Part shown: positions 1 to 8,359 of the stretch, one piece after another | How positions within the stretch are numbered: position 1 is the stretch's first letter | Layout: each line of letters opens with the position of its first letter | From: Terriglobia bacterium | GTDB lineage: Bacteria > Acidobacteriota > Terriglobia > UBA7540 | Reading direction: 5' to 3' | Assembly: GCA_020072905.1 (NCBI GenBank) | Contig: JAIQGB010000019.1 | Coordinates: 1 to 20,041, forward strand | Length of the DNA: 20,041 nucleotides | Program-made: the position numbers and the translations under genes | Notes under the pieces: model-generated | Databases searched by the model: none | Told to the model about the DNA's origin: nothing | Seen by the model: the letters and a program-made list of their open reading frames with translations, nothing else

Positions 1-1
1 G

Positions 2-409
2 CTGATGGCGATTGGTAAGGCGCCGGCAGTCTGGGGCGCGGGGGTCGAACTTTACGGCATCATCAACTGGTTCACGATGCTGAAACACTCCGATCCCATG
101 CTCAACCAGTATTTGCGGTCGCTCCTGGGCGATCCTGAGAAGGACCGCAAAGTGTATGAAGCCGCCTCGCCCATCAGTTTCATCCGCGACGCCAAAGCTC
201 CCCTCCTCGTCTTGCAGGGTGACAATGACATTCGTGTGCCCAGGGAAGAAGCCCAACAGGTGATGGACATCCTCAAAAAGCAAGGGAAGGTTGTGGAGGC
301 TCACTACTACCCGAACGAGGGGCACGGCTTCGCCAAGCGCGAGAACCAGATTGATGCCATCCGGCGGACCGTGGAGTGGTTCGATCGCTGCCTCAAGGCA
401 AAGAACTGA
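2..409 (+). CDS. S9-family peptidase / prolyl oligopeptidase-like hydrolase, C-terminal fragment
   Basis: This is the C-terminal part of an alpha/beta-hydrolase of the prolyl oligopeptidase (S9) type, and the reading frame is open to the left edge, so the start lies outside the window. The sequence shows the end of the catalytic domain. A segment GDNDIRVP supplies the likely catalytic Asp (codon 227-229, just before I-R-V-P), and EGHGF supplies the catalytic His (codon 323-325). The nucleophile Ser and any N-terminal beta-propeller would lie upstream. Such enzymes cleave peptides, often after proline, and are commonly exported in Acidobacteriota; export cannot be judged here because the N-terminus is missing. 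The gene ends cleanly with TGA and is followed by a hairpin that may terminate it. Acylaminoacyl-peptidase-like or dipeptidyl-peptidase-like activity cannot be told apart from this fragment. Confidence 0.85.
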   Translation: MMAIGKAPAVWGAGVELYGIINWFTMLKHSDPMLNQYLRSLLGDPEKDRKVYEAASPISFIRDAKAPLLVLQGDNDIRVPREEAQQVMDILKKQGKVVEAHYYPNEGHGFAKRENQIDAIRRTVEWFDRCLKAKN

Positions 410-413
410 TCGT

Positions 414-473
414 GGCGGCGCTCGCATCCTGCCGCAAGTCTTCCCCGGGGCCCCGAAGGCGCGCCGCCCTTTT
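414..473 (+). terminator. Possible terminator after the S9 hydrolase
   Basis: GGCGGCGC (414-421) is exactly complementary to GCGCCGCC (461-468), followed by a short CTTTT. The 39-nt loop holds a further GC-rich stem. The long loop and short U-run make this a weak intrinsic terminator, but its position directly after the stop codon is right. Confidence 0.35.
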
Positions 474-590
474 GCCCTTCACGTTTCCTCGATTCGTCGC
501 TAGACTCTATCGTTCCAATTTCCGTTGTCCCTTCCTGGCCCGCGGAAACGGGTCGTGAGGGAACGAACACGCTCGTTCGGAGGAACCCAA

Positions 591-1745
591 ATGAAAATCA
601 CGGCAGTTGAACCGCTGGTGTTGGGAACATCCTGGCGGAATCTCGTCTTCATCAAAGTCAAAACCGACGAAGGGCTGTACGGCATCGGCGAGTGCACGCT
701 GCAAAACCGCGAGGAGGGCGTGCTCGGCTACCTGCAGGGCGCGGCGCGGCGGCACGTCATCGGCTCCGACCCGTTCAATATCGAAGACCTCTGGCTGCGC
801 ATGTACCGCAACGAATTCTGGCGCGGCGGATCGATGGCCTGCACAGTGATGAGCGGCATCGAAATCGCCTGCTGGGACATCATCGGCAAGGCGACCGGCC
901 AGCCGGTCTGGCGGCTGTTGGGCGGACGCTGCCACGAGAAGATCAAGGCCTACGCGAACGCCTGGTACACAGTGGAGCGCAAGCCGGAGGAGTTCGCCAA
1001 ACGCGTCAAGGTGGTGCTCGAAAAGGGTTACAAGGCGCTCAAGGTCGATCCCTTCGGCCCCGGCGGCCTGGAGATTTCGCGCGCGGAGAAGGACCGCTCC
1101 GTGGCGCTGGTTGCCGCCCTCCGTGAGGCAGTGGGGGCGGACGTGGAAATCTTCATCGAGATGCACGGGCGCTTCAGCGCCGCGACCGCCATCGAGCTGG
1201 CGAACATGCTCGAGCCTTACAAACCCGGCTGGATCGAGGAGCCGTGCCCGCCCGAAGACATTCCTTCACTCCGGAAGGTCGCCGAGCACGTCAGCGTGCC
1301 CGTGGCGACGGGCGAGCGCTGCTTCACGCGGTACGGATTTCGCGAGGTTATCGAGTCGAGCGCGCCGGATATCCTCCAGCCCGACCCGATCCACGCCGGA
1401 GGCTTGCTGGAGATGAAAAAGATCGCCGCCATGGCCGACGTGCGCTCGATGGTCGTGGCACCACACAACTCGAACGGCCCCGTGTGCACTGCCGCCGCCG
1501 TCCATTTCGATTTCACCACCACGAACTTCAAAGTGCAGGAGTGCTTTGACGATTTCTCGGAAACCTGGGTGCGCGACGCCGTCCCGGGCTGCCCCGTGCC
1601 CCGCGACGGTTACTTCGACCTGCCAGAAAAGCCCGGCCTCGGCATTGACATCAACGAGGACGTCATCAAGGCGCATCCCTACCAGGAACGCTTTTTCAAT
1701 ATGTGGGAAGAAGACTGGCATAAGCGCGGATTCGGAAAACCGTAG
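591..1745 (+). CDS. Mandelate racemase/enolase-superfamily sugar-acid dehydratase (galactonate dehydratase-like)
   Basis: This 384-residue protein belongs to the enolase superfamily, in which a Mg-stabilised enolate is formed from a carboxylate substrate. The ATG at 591 is preferred over an upstream in-frame ATG at 525 because GGAGG lies at 579-583 and MKITAVEP is the usual N-terminus of the family. Visible residues are a KALK strand (K148, K151), the metal ligands E190, E216 (WIEEP) and E242 (ATGER), H192 in EMHGR, and H292 in VAPHN. The spacings 26, 26 and 50 match those I recall for E. coli galactonate dehydratase (183, 209, 235, 285), and H192 sits where its general base does, two residues after the first ligand. 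The first ligand is Glu rather than Asp. Dehydration of D-galactonate or a related hexonate in the cytoplasm is the best guess; the exact sugar acid is not certain. The stop codon lies inside a GTAGCG repeat. Confidence 0.9.
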   Translation: MKITAVEPLVLGTSWRNLVFIKVKTDEGLYGIGECTLQNREEGVLGYLQGAARRHVIGSDPFNIEDLWLRMYRNEFWRGGSMACTVMSGIEIACWDIIGKATGQPVWRLLGGRCHEKIKAYANAWYTVERKPEEFAKRVKVVLEKGYKALKVDPFGPGGLEISRAEKDRSVALVAALREAVGADVEIFIEMHGRFSAATAIELANMLEPYKPGWIEEPCPPEDIPSLRKVAEHVSVPVATGERCFTRYGFREVIESSAPDILQPDPIHAGGLLEMKKIAAMADVRSMVVAPHNSNGPVCTAAAVHFDFTTTNFKVQECFDDFSETWVRDAVPGCPVPRDGYFDLPEKPGLGIDINEDVIKAHPYQERFFNMWEEDWHKRGFGKP

Positions 1746-1772
1746 CGCAGGACTCGCTCTTCAGTCCTGCGG
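1742..1772 (+). repeat. GTAGCG-type dispersed hairpin, copy A
   Basis: A perfect 9-bp stem, CGCAGGACT (1746-1754) with AGTCCTGCG (1763-1771), carries an 8-nt loop and is followed by GTCTTTTC. It begins GTAGCG and ends TGCGG, like the copies near 15819 and 15871. The TAG in GTAGCG is the stop codon of the dehydratase. It may double as a weak terminator. Confidence 0.6.
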
Positions 1773-1813
1773 TCTTTTCACCGGCGCGAGGCCATTGTCG
1801 CGCCGCCGCAAGC

Positions 1814-1857
1814 CGAGATGAGTTTGAGGTCACAAATTGAAACCTCAAACGATCTCG
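1814..1857 (+). promoter_or_regulatory. Long imperfect palindrome in the leader of the ORF6N gene
   Basis: CGAGAT (1814-1819) pairs with ATCTCG (1852-1857), and GTTTGAGGT (1822-1830) pairs with ACCTCAAAC (1842-1850). This gives 15 bp around an 11-nt loop, 40 bp before the GTG start. The 12-nt core GGTCACAAATTG (1828-1839) recurs exactly inside a second palindrome in the coding sequence (2131-2157). An operator for autoregulation or an RNA hairpin are both possible; no function is shown. Confidence 0.5.
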
Positions 1858-1896
1858 TCGCGAATCGTGAGTATTCCTGAAGAGAGGTGACTCCCA

Positions 1897-2460
1897 GTGC
1901 GGCGGCCCACACGAGACTTGAAATCACAGATTGTGGCTTCAACCGCAATCATTCCGGGTGAACGAATCGAGCGCCGCATCTTGCTGATTCGCGGGCAGAA
2001 GGTGATGCTCGATACCGACCTCGCTGAACTGTACGGCGTACCAACTAAGGTATTTAACCAAGCGGTCAAGCGCAACAGGAATCGCTTCCCCGAAGATTTC
2101 ATGTTCCGGCTCAATCGACAAGAGAAGTCGGAGGTGGTCACAAATTGTGACCACCTCAAGCGGCTCAGATTCTCACCTGGTCTCCCAAACGCCTTTACAG
2201 AACAAGGCGTGGCCATGCTGTCCAGCGTCCTCCGAAGTGAACGCGCCGTGCAAGTGAACGTCGCCATCATGAGGACATTCGTGAAACTGCGAGAGATGCT
2301 TGCATCCCACGCCGACTTGGCGCGCAAGCTGGCTGATATGGAAAAGAAATACGATGCGCAGTTCAAAGTGGTCTTCGATGCGATCCGCGAACTCATGACT
2401 CCATCCGTCAAGCCCCGCCGTCGGATTGGGTTTAGAGCCGAGGAGGCGAAGCGACGATGA
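1897..2460 (+). CDS. ORF6N-domain (KilA-N/antirepressor-like) DNA-binding protein
   Basis: The 187-residue protein carries an ORF6N domain at about residues 20-115, recognised by MLDTDLAELYGV, then FNQAVKRN.NRFPEDFMF, and AFTEQGVAML. It continues into a predicted helical region at about 115-170. ORF6N domains are known from phage antirepressor-like and other DNA-associated proteins and are widespread in bacterial accessory DNA; the precise role is unknown. The GTG at 1897 is chosen because GAGGTGA (1884-1890) lies 6 nt upstream and no better start precedes the domain. The stop overlaps the start of the GH35 gene in ATGA, so the two are probably translated together, although no functional link between these families is known. 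Two palindromes sharing a 12-nt core lie in its leader and in its coding region. The gene is probably horizontally acquired. Confidence 0.88.
   Translation: MRRPTRDLKSQIVASTAIIPGERIERRILLIRGQKVMLDTDLAELYGVPTKVFNQAVKRNRNRFPEDFMFRLNRQEKSEVVTNCDHLKRLRFSPGLPNAFTEQGVAMLSSVLRSERAVQVNVAIMRTFVKLREMLASHADLARKLADMEKKYDAQFKVVFDAIRELMTPSVKPRRRIGFRAEEAKRR
2131..2157 (+). repeat. Perfect inverted repeat inside the ORF6N coding sequence
   Basis: GAGGTGGTCACA (2131-2142) is the exact reverse complement of TGTGACCACCTC (2146-2157), separated by AAT. It encodes the stretch E-V-V-T-N-C-D-H-L. The core GGTCACAAATTG (2136-2147) is identical to 1828-1839 in the gene's leader. Confidence 0.75.
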
Positions 2461-5237
2461 GAACCACCCGCAGACGTTTCCTGAAATCCGCATTGACGGC
2501 GCCGATGGGGGCTTCGCTCAGCGCCGGGCGCGCGCTCCTGATAGGTGTGCCCGTTGCTGTGCAGGAGCAATTCCAGAACCCCCACCTCATCCGGTATGAC
2601 GCGAAGTGTTTCACGATTCAAGGCAAGGACGCATTTGTATTCAGCGCGGCGTTTCATTATCCACGCTGCCCGAAGGCGCTCTGGCGCGACCGCCTCGAGA
2701 AGCTGCGCCGCGCGGGCTTCAACACCATCGAGACCTACGTCTTCTGGAACTATCACGAGCGCGAGGAAGGCAAGGCGGACCTCAGCGAGTTCGAACAATT
2801 CGTTCAACTCGTCAAGGAGATGGGCTTCTGGATGATCGCGCGCCCCGGGCCATACGTCTGCGCGGAGTGGCACCGCGGCGGATTTCCCGATTGGATCGCC
2901 GCCAAGCGATTCCCGCTGCGTTCGCCGCACCCCGAAAGCATCCAGACCTCGCAGCACTGGTTCAACCAAGTCTTGCCGGTGATCCAACGCCACCAGATTT
3001 CGACCGGCGGGCCCATCATCATGGTGCAGGTGGAAAACGAATACGACTTTTGGCAGCTTCCCAACGATCCGAAGCTGGCTTACATTCGCGCTCTCGCCAA
3101 CATGTGCTCCGCCGCGGGCTTCGACGTGCCCCTCATCACTTGCTGGACCAAGCAGGCGCGCGAGAACAGCGATTCCTACATGGCCGGCATCATGGACACC
3201 TGCAATTTCTATCCACGCTGGAACATCGTGAAGGAAGTTCCACCCAAGCTCGCCCAACTCCGCCAGGAGGAACCCGACTCGCCCGTAGGCGTGACGGAGC
3301 TGCAGGGTGGATGGTTCAGCCAGTTCGGAGGCAAGCTTTCGGTCGACCAGGATGGCGTCGACGGCGCGCAGCTCAACATGCTCACCAAGACGGTGATCGA
3401 GCAGGGCGCAACGTATTTCAATTACTACATGGGCTTCGGCGGGACGAATTTTGATTGGGCGGCGAGAACCCTGACCACGACCTACGACTACGCCGCGCCT
3501 CTGCGCGAGCCCGGCGGCTTGTGGGAGAAATACTACGAGGCGCGCGCCATTGGTGCTGCGCTCGGAGTCTTTGGACAGGTCCTCACCCGCACGGGAGCAG
3601 TCCAGGGAGTGCCGCAGTCGACCAACCCCAACGTCAGCGTCACCGAGCGCTTGAGCACCCGCAGCGCCGTCGTCTTCGTGCGAGAGAATGCCAACGCCGA
3701 ACAGCGCTACAAGATGTATTTCCAGGATCCCGCCAGTCCCACGCGGCGCGTCATCAGCGCTCCCCGCGAAGGTGAACTGGTCCTCGGCGCCCGCGAAATG
3801 AAGATGCTGCCCGTGCAAATCCCTATTCCTGGGAGCATTCTTCGTTACACAACCGCCGACGTCCTCGCCGCTGGGCTGCTTCTCGACCGCCATTACCTGA
3901 TCGTGTACGACGAGCCGGGGCGACTCGTGGAAGTATCGCTCGCCAGCGCCGACACGCCCAAGGTCGAGGGCGATTACGTTTACAACTACTGGGACGAGGA
4001 ATACGAATCCGTGGTGATCGGCGTGACGGTGGGGAAGACCGAGAAGCTGCTGTTGGTGAACAACCACCTGCTCGTGGTCGTCGTGCCCCGGGCGCGGGCG
4101 CTGCGGACGTGGACGGCGGAGTTCCCCACGAAAGTCGTTCCCGGCGCCGAAGAGCCCAAGCCCATGGCGGTACCCTTCATTTCCGATTGCTATCAAGTTG
4201 TCGGCAGCGGCTCGGACAACAAACGCATCTGGGTGGACCTGGAATTTCAACCCGGCGAGCACCCGATGACGATCCTGCTGCCTCCCGCGCCGAGCAAGGG
4301 CTGGCTGGATGGCATCCTCTTCACACCCCAATACGACCGTCCGTGGCGCAGGACGAGCCTGGGCGTGACCACGCCGCCGCTGCCTGTGCAGTCTTTTGCT
4401 CTCAACCAAGTTGACCTCTGGGTCGAGAGATTCGATGCCGGGTCGGGGGAATGGCTGAACGGCCCTTTGCGCGCACTCGAGGATCTTGGCCCGCTCCCGT
4501 ACGGGTACGTCAAATACCGTACGACATTCTCCTCGAGCGGTCAGCCGAAGATGTTCTTGACGACTTTCGGCGGCGACGGAAAGAGGATCTTTCTAAACGG
4601 GAAGCCGGTTGAGGAAGCGTCGAACAGCGAGAAAAACGCGGAGTTCCTTTTGGAGAAGTATGTGCAACCCCGCTCCAATCTCCTCGAAATCGCCTACGAG
4701 TGCTTCGGCAGCCCAAACTTCGGCACGGCCCTTGGAGAGCTGAGCGGGATCGAATCCGCGCGTGTGGGGAAGAGCGTGCAGGAAAGCTCCGCGATTGAAT
4801 CCTGGCAAATCCAGCGCTTTCCATTGCCCGCGCGAGGGCGTCAGATCGATCCGAGGGTCCCCAGCCGCGGCTGGCAGTCGGTGAATCTCGCGGAGGGCTC
4901 TTCAAGCGCGGAATTCGTTCCGTCCTTCGCCTGGTGCCGCGCCGAGTTTGCGGTGCCCGCCGTGCCGAGCGGTTGGACCATCCCGTGGAAACTGACCTTC
5001 GAGGCCGTGCGCGATGCGCTGCTCTATCTCAACGGCAAGTTCATCGGCCGCTACGTGACCGCCGGCCCGCAAAAGGATTTCTACCTGCCGGAAGCCTATT
5101 TCGTCGAAGGTGGAAAGAAGAACATCCTCACCTTCGTTCTCGCCTATGCCGACCGGCCCGGCTATATCCGCACCTTACGCATCGCGCCTTACGAAGAATT
5201 CGCGGCGCGCCGCACACGCGTCGAATACGAGTGGTAA
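2457..5237 (+). CDS. Tat-exported glycoside hydrolase family 35 beta-galactosidase-like protein
   Basis: This large hydrolase of 926 residues is predicted to remove terminal beta-galactosyl (or related) units from polysaccharides outside the cytoplasm. The N-terminus has a twin-arginine signal, T-R-R-R-F-L-K at residues 4-10, followed by a mildly hydrophobic stretch. The GH35 barrel follows at about residues 40-370. It includes AGFNTIETYVFWNYHE, RPGPYVCAEW and GGPIIMVQVENEY, with E195 as probable acid/base, and E281 in VTELQGGW as probable nucleophile. The remainder contains beta-rich domains; the C-terminal part (YLNGKFIGRYV) resembles the galactose-binding jelly-roll modules of this family. 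The ATG at 2457 is supported by AGGAGG at 2441-2446 and by the Tat motif. It overlaps the ORF6N stop by 4 bp. The activity could be beta-galactosidase or exo-beta-glucosaminidase; the former is more likely. Confidence 0.92.
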   Translation: MRTTRRRFLKSALTAPMGASLSAGRALLIGVPVAVQEQFQNPHLIRYDAKCFTIQGKDAFVFSAAFHYPRCPKALWRDRLEKLRRAGFNTIETYVFWNYHEREEGKADLSEFEQFVQLVKEMGFWMIARPGPYVCAEWHRGGFPDWIAAKRFPLRSPHPESIQTSQHWFNQVLPVIQRHQISTGGPIIMVQVENEYDFWQLPNDPKLAYIRALANMCSAAGFDVPLITCWTKQARENSDSYMAGIMDTCNFYPRWNIVKEVPPKLAQLRQEEPDSPVGVTELQGGWFSQFGGKLSVDQDGVDGAQLNMLTKTVIEQGATYFNYYMGFGGTNFDWAARTLTTTYDYAAPLREPGGLWEKYYEARAIGAALGVFGQVLTRTGAVQGVPQSTNPNVSVTERLSTRSAVVFVRENANAEQRYKMYFQDPASPTRRVISAPREGELVLGAREMKMLPVQIPIPGSILRYTTADVLAAGLLLDRHYLIVYDEPGRLVEVSLASADTPKVEGDYVYNYWDEEYESVVIGVTVGKTEKLLLVNNHLLVVVVPRARALRTWTAEFPTKVVPGAEEPKPMAVPFISDCYQVVGSGSDNKRIWVDLEFQPGEHPMTILLPPAPSKGWLDGILFTPQYDRPWRRTSLGVTTPPLPVQSFALNQVDLWVERFDAGSGEWLNGPLRALEDLGPLPYGYVKYRTTFSSSGQPKMFLTTFGGDGKRIFLNGKPVEEASNSEKNAEFLLEKYVQPRSNLLEIAYECFGSPNFGTALGELSGIESARVGKSVQESSAIESWQIQRFPLPARGRQIDPRVPSRGWQSVNLAEGSSSAEFVPSFAWCRAEFAVPAVPSGWTIPWKLTFEAVRDALLYLNGKFIGRYVTAGPQKDFYLPEAYFVEGGKKNILTFVLAYADRPGYIRTLRIAPYEEFAARRTRVEYEW

Positions 5238-5402
5238 GACAATCCTCACGATCGGCTGCGATCCTCAAACGCCCGTCAGACTTCAAAAGAAGGGCAGAGG
5301 CGGATGTGACCTCTTGGTCCTCCCGGAAGCAACGCCTCGGCGCAATGCGCGGGGTCAGCGTGCGCTCCCGCTCTGAATTTCAAGGAACTCTCCACGCGCT
5401 GG

Positions 5403-5411
5403 TGCTATAAT
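5403..5411 (+). promoter_or_regulatory. Extended -10 promoter upstream of the first PEGA/OmpA gene
   Basis: TGC followed by a perfect TATAAT (5406-5411) forms an extended -10 element, about 100 bp before the start at 5510. No clear -35 hexamer is visible, which is acceptable for extended -10 promoters. The rest of the 272-bp gap 5238-5509 shows nothing else recognisable. Confidence 0.45.
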
Positions 5412-5509
5412 CCGCGAACGACACGGTAGTCAGCCTAATTACTCTAAACGTCGTCGTGAACGCCGGGCGGCTCCCGCACGCCCGACCACTGAGAAAGGAG
5501 ATGATTTCC

Positions 5510-7291
5510 ATGCCTCATCGATACATCACCAAAGCTTTGCCTAGCCTCGTCGCTGTAATACTGCTTGCGGCGGTCGCTCCAGCATTGGCGCAGGAGGGCA
5601 AACTGCTCGTGCGCGTCCGGCCCACGCAGGCTTTTGTCTTTGTGGATGGCCGCGCCATCGGCGACGGCGGCCTCTCGGGATTCAGCACGCTTCTTATCGT
5701 TCACCTCAGCGCCGGTGAACATACCGTCGGACTTTATAATTATGGTTACAAGCCGCAGACTCACAAGGTTAGGATCGAGTCAAAGAAGACCGTCTTGCTC
5801 GATGTGACTCTCGAGGCCATTCCTGGAACGGCCTCGGGGCCGTGGGGTCGCATCCAAATCGAAGGCGGAGATCATGCCGCCGTACTCTTGAACGGCAAGA
5901 CCCCTGACTTTTTCGTTGGCCAAGCCGACGAGTTCAACAACGACATCGGGTGGAAGCAGGAGCTCCTGGTTCCTCCCGGCACGCATCAACTCACGCTCCA
6001 GCGTGGCGACAACCCGATCTGGTCCGGCTCGGTCACCGTCCCTGCCGGCAAGCGGGTCATCGTTGATGTCCGCAAGTCGGGCGAGCAGAAGGTCACCGAC
6101 TGGCCGCGCGGCCAGCAGCTCAGTTCTCTGCCGCCCTTCAGAGCGGGGATCGCCAGCGCCACCGTGGCGGTCGGCCCGACGAGCGCGCAGTTTTCCGCCA
6201 GTCCCGCGCAAATCAACTGCGGCGAATCAGCGAAGCTGAACTGGTCGTCCTCGGGCGCTGTCGAGAATGAAATCAGCGGGATCGGCAAAGTCGCCGCCGC
6301 GGGCGACCAAACCGTCCAGCCCAAGGAGACGACGACTTACACGCTCACGGCGGCGGGCCCCGGCGGCAAGGCGACGCCCAGCGCCACGGTCAACGTCAAT
6401 TCCGGGATACAAGCGTCGGTCAACGTTTCTCCAGCTGAGGTTCAATACCGTCGCAAGGGCGACAAGGTCCTTGAGCAGGGTAGCGCCACCGTGACTTGGT
6501 CGGCTGCGGGCGCCGACTCGGCTTCCGTTGATCCCTTCGGCTCGGTTTCGCCGAGCGGCAACCGGAGCGTGCAGGCGATGCCCAAGAAGAGCGACGTCGG
6601 CCCCATCGATGAGACCGTGACCTACACTCTTCATGCCGCCAACGCTTGCGGTGGCTCAGACACTCGCACGGCCTCACTGCACATTACCGGCGCGATTGAG
6701 CCAGCCATCTCGGTGGAAGAAACGACGATGCTGGAGTCGCGCTTGGCGATGAACAGTATCTACTTTCCCACAGCTCAGCCTACTCAGAAGGATCCCGCCG
6801 GCGGGCTGGTCATGAGCCAGCAGCGCGCGCTCACCGATCTGGCCACCGGGTTCAAGCGGTATCTGGAAGCCCGGCCGGAGGCCCACCTGATTATCCAAGC
6901 ACACGCCGACCGGCGTGGCTCCGAGAAATACAACCAGGCGCTTTCCGAGCGGCGTTCGGCCCGCGTGAAGCAGTTCCTCATGGACCAGGGAATCTCCCCC
7001 GCCGCCCTGGAGACCGTGGCGTACGGCAAGGATCAGAACCTGAGCGAGGCGGAAGTCAAGCAGCTCGTCGAGAATAATCCCAACCTTACCGATACCGACC
7101 GCAAGAAGCTCATGAAGAGCTGGCACGCTATCGTGCTCGCCAACAACCGGCGCGTGGACATCGTGCTCAGCACCACCAAGCAGCAATCCACCCGCTACTT
7201 CCCGTTCAACGCGGAGGACTTCAAGGTCCTGTTGCGCGAGCAAGCTGCCGCGGCGGGCGCACCTGCCAGGAAGGCGGCGAAAAACAAATAG
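5510..7291 (+). CDS. Secreted PEGA / Ig-like / OmpA-domain envelope protein (paralog 1)
   Basis: The 593-residue protein probably anchors to peptidoglycan in the periplasm or outer membrane. ATG 5510 is chosen over upstream GTG 5456 and ATG 5501 because GGAG (5497-5500) is 9 nt away and the signal peptide then starts properly, with likely cleavage after ALA at residue 27. A PEGA-like beta domain follows at about 30-105 (VFVDGRAIGDG, GEHTVGLYNYGYKP), then a second beta domain at about 110-205 (GPWGRIQIEGG, VPPGTHQL). Two Ig-like modules (about 220-395) each carry a tryptophan in a LNWSSSGA- or VTWSAAGA-type strand. An OmpA-type C-terminal domain (about 410-575) has D467 and R482 in the positions that bind diaminopimelate in OmpA, followed by NNRRVDIVL. 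It has a close paralog at 8375 with the same order of domains. The specific role is unknown; a structural or surface-stability role is inferred. Confidence 0.85.
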   Translation: MPHRYITKALPSLVAVILLAAVAPALAQEGKLLVRVRPTQAFVFVDGRAIGDGGLSGFSTLLIVHLSAGEHTVGLYNYGYKPQTHKVRIESKKTVLLDVTLEAIPGTASGPWGRIQIEGGDHAAVLLNGKTPDFFVGQADEFNNDIGWKQELLVPPGTHQLTLQRGDNPIWSGSVTVPAGKRVIVDVRKSGEQKVTDWPRGQQLSSLPPFRAGIASATVAVGPTSAQFSASPAQINCGESAKLNWSSSGAVENEISGIGKVAAAGDQTVQPKETTTYTLTAAGPGGKATPSATVNVNSGIQASVNVSPAEVQYRRKGDKVLEQGSATVTWSAAGADSASVDPFGSVSPSGNRSVQAMPKKSDVGPIDETVTYTLHAANACGGSDTRTASLHITGAIEPAISVEETTMLESRLAMNSIYFPTAQPTQKDPAGGLVMSQQRALTDLATGFKRYLEARPEAHLIIQAHADRRGSEKYNQALSERRSARVKQFLMDQGISPAALETVAYGKDQNLSEAEVKQLVENNPNLTDTDRKKLMKSWHAIVLANNRRVDIVLSTTKQQSTRYFPFNAEDFKVLLREQAAAAGAPARKAAKNK

Positions 7292-7488
7292 CCCGGCTTT
7301 TGATCCCAGATTACCGATATGAGCCTCGGCTACTCGATCTTTGCGGATCTCCGGCGCCTCTAGGCATGTGGGTCTCAACGTGCTGAAGATGCTCCGGAGG
7401 TCGGCACCCGAAGGGTGAGAAACAAAACCAGCCATGTCAGCTCGCTTTCAACAGCTCCTTGAGGGTCGATTTCCAGGGATCGCGAGTC

Positions 7489-7813
7489 ACTTCGGAACAG
7501 TGGATCAAAGAAGGCAAACAGGCGGTGAAGATGACGCGTCTGTCCTGTCATCGTTTCCGGTCGAACGAAGTGCGGCTGTGGCTGAGTGTGACCGCCTACA
7601 ACCTGGGCAACCTGTGGCGGAGGCTGGTGCTGCCGAAAAGCATCGACAACGGGTCTCTCACCAGCTTGCTGCAGCGCTTGGTGAAAACCGGCGGATGCTT
7701 GATCCTGCACGCCCGCTATTACTGGCTGCTGCTGGGGGGGGAGCCCTCTGACGCGGCGGCTCTTTGGAGCCAGGCTGGGCAGGATTGCGGCACTATCATC
7801 TCCAGCGGGATAA
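7489..7813 (+). pseudogene. IS1380-family transposase, C-terminal relic with frameshift
   Basis: From about 7489 the frame reads TSEQWIKEGKQAVK, then TRLSCHRF, EVRLWLS, AYNLGNLWRRLVLP and HARYYWLLL. This is the characteristic C-terminal end of IS1380-family DDE transposases. At a run of eight G (7734-7741) the similarity jumps by one base into the next frame, where it continues as SPLTRRLFGARLGRIAAL up to TAA at 7811-7813. One extra G therefore explains the break. The first two thirds of the transposase, including most of the catalytic residues, are absent and no left end is seen, so the gene is dead twice over. It sits between two paralogous envelope genes. Confidence 0.8.
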
Positions 7814-8055
7814 GTGGGTCGCAGACCGGCACCGATTTCGCCGACGAGGGAGACCGGGGAAGGAAAAGTGTCGGAGGAATAGGCCGAAGAAACGGCCGTT
7901 TCAGGCTTTGGCATTTTCAGGGGTGGCAAAATTGGCCCCTTCCGTGGGCGCTGGAGGCACCGAACGCTGAAAGCCCGGCTGGTCATTGCATTGAGAAGCC
8001 GTTAGGGGTATGTTACCGGTCGAGCGCGAAGTCATAATGGAAATTCCGGCTAAAG
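7489..8055 (+). mobile_element. Remnant of an IS1380-type insertion sequence (right part)
   Basis: The transposase relic is followed by about 240 bp of non-coding sequence, including a 14-nt perfect palindrome, GAAACGGCCGTTTC, at 7889-7902. I place the right end provisionally near 8055 (a segment ending TTCCGGCTAAAGT) from general memory of such elements. No matching left terminal repeat or target duplication is visible, so the boundaries are uncertain. The 197 bp between the previous gene and the relic (7292-7488) hold nothing I recognise. Confidence 0.4.
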
Positions 8056-8359
8056 TGAAAGCAGATCTCCCCATAGGCGGAAGCGAGGGTGGGGCCGGGG
8101 CTGTAACACTTTTGTGCGGATAGCTTCATTGTTCAGCCTGTTGGGCTAGGACATGAGGGCCGGACTCAGCCCACAGAACAAGATGGCCGACGGCGCCGAA
8201 AGAAAGACTTTGCTGTCAAAGTGGATTGTGCTTATCTGCAGTTCACCGAGAGTGAAAAGAGGACCTGATCACGAGACCATGCACACACGTGCAGGGAATC
8301 CATTCCGGACCAGGAGGGCACGCGGGAGTTCAGGGGCTCAGACCAGGGAGAATCACTAG
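8056..8359 (+). other. Non-coding gap before the second PEGA/OmpA gene
   Basis: About 300 bp without a convincing gene. A 68-codon ORF at 8153-8359 has no ribosome site and a composition unlike a protein. GGGCT and AGCCC segments around 8143-8172 could form a small hairpin. No clear promoter is seen, although one for the downstream gene should lie here. Confidence 0.4.

Noticed and set aside
1845..4409. 854-codon open frame on the minus strand opposite the ORF6N and GH35 genes
   Set aside because: It is a GC-driven shadow: the + strand genes have clear families, starts and ribosome sites, while this frame has low-complexity His/Arg/Gly-rich composition and no recognisable domain.
7459..8037. 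192-codon ORF taken as one intact gene
   Set aside because: Only 7489 to about 7741 has transposase similarity in this frame, the similarity continues in another frame after the G run, and the start is an unsupported TTG.
8209..8237. TTGCTG and TATCTG with 17-nt spacing as a promoter for the second PEGA/OmpA gene
   Set aside because: Each hexamer matches consensus at only about half of its positions, so chance is likely.
8153..8359. 68-codon ORF before the second PEGA/OmpA gene
   Set aside because: No ribosome site, no domain, and a composition typical of random frames.
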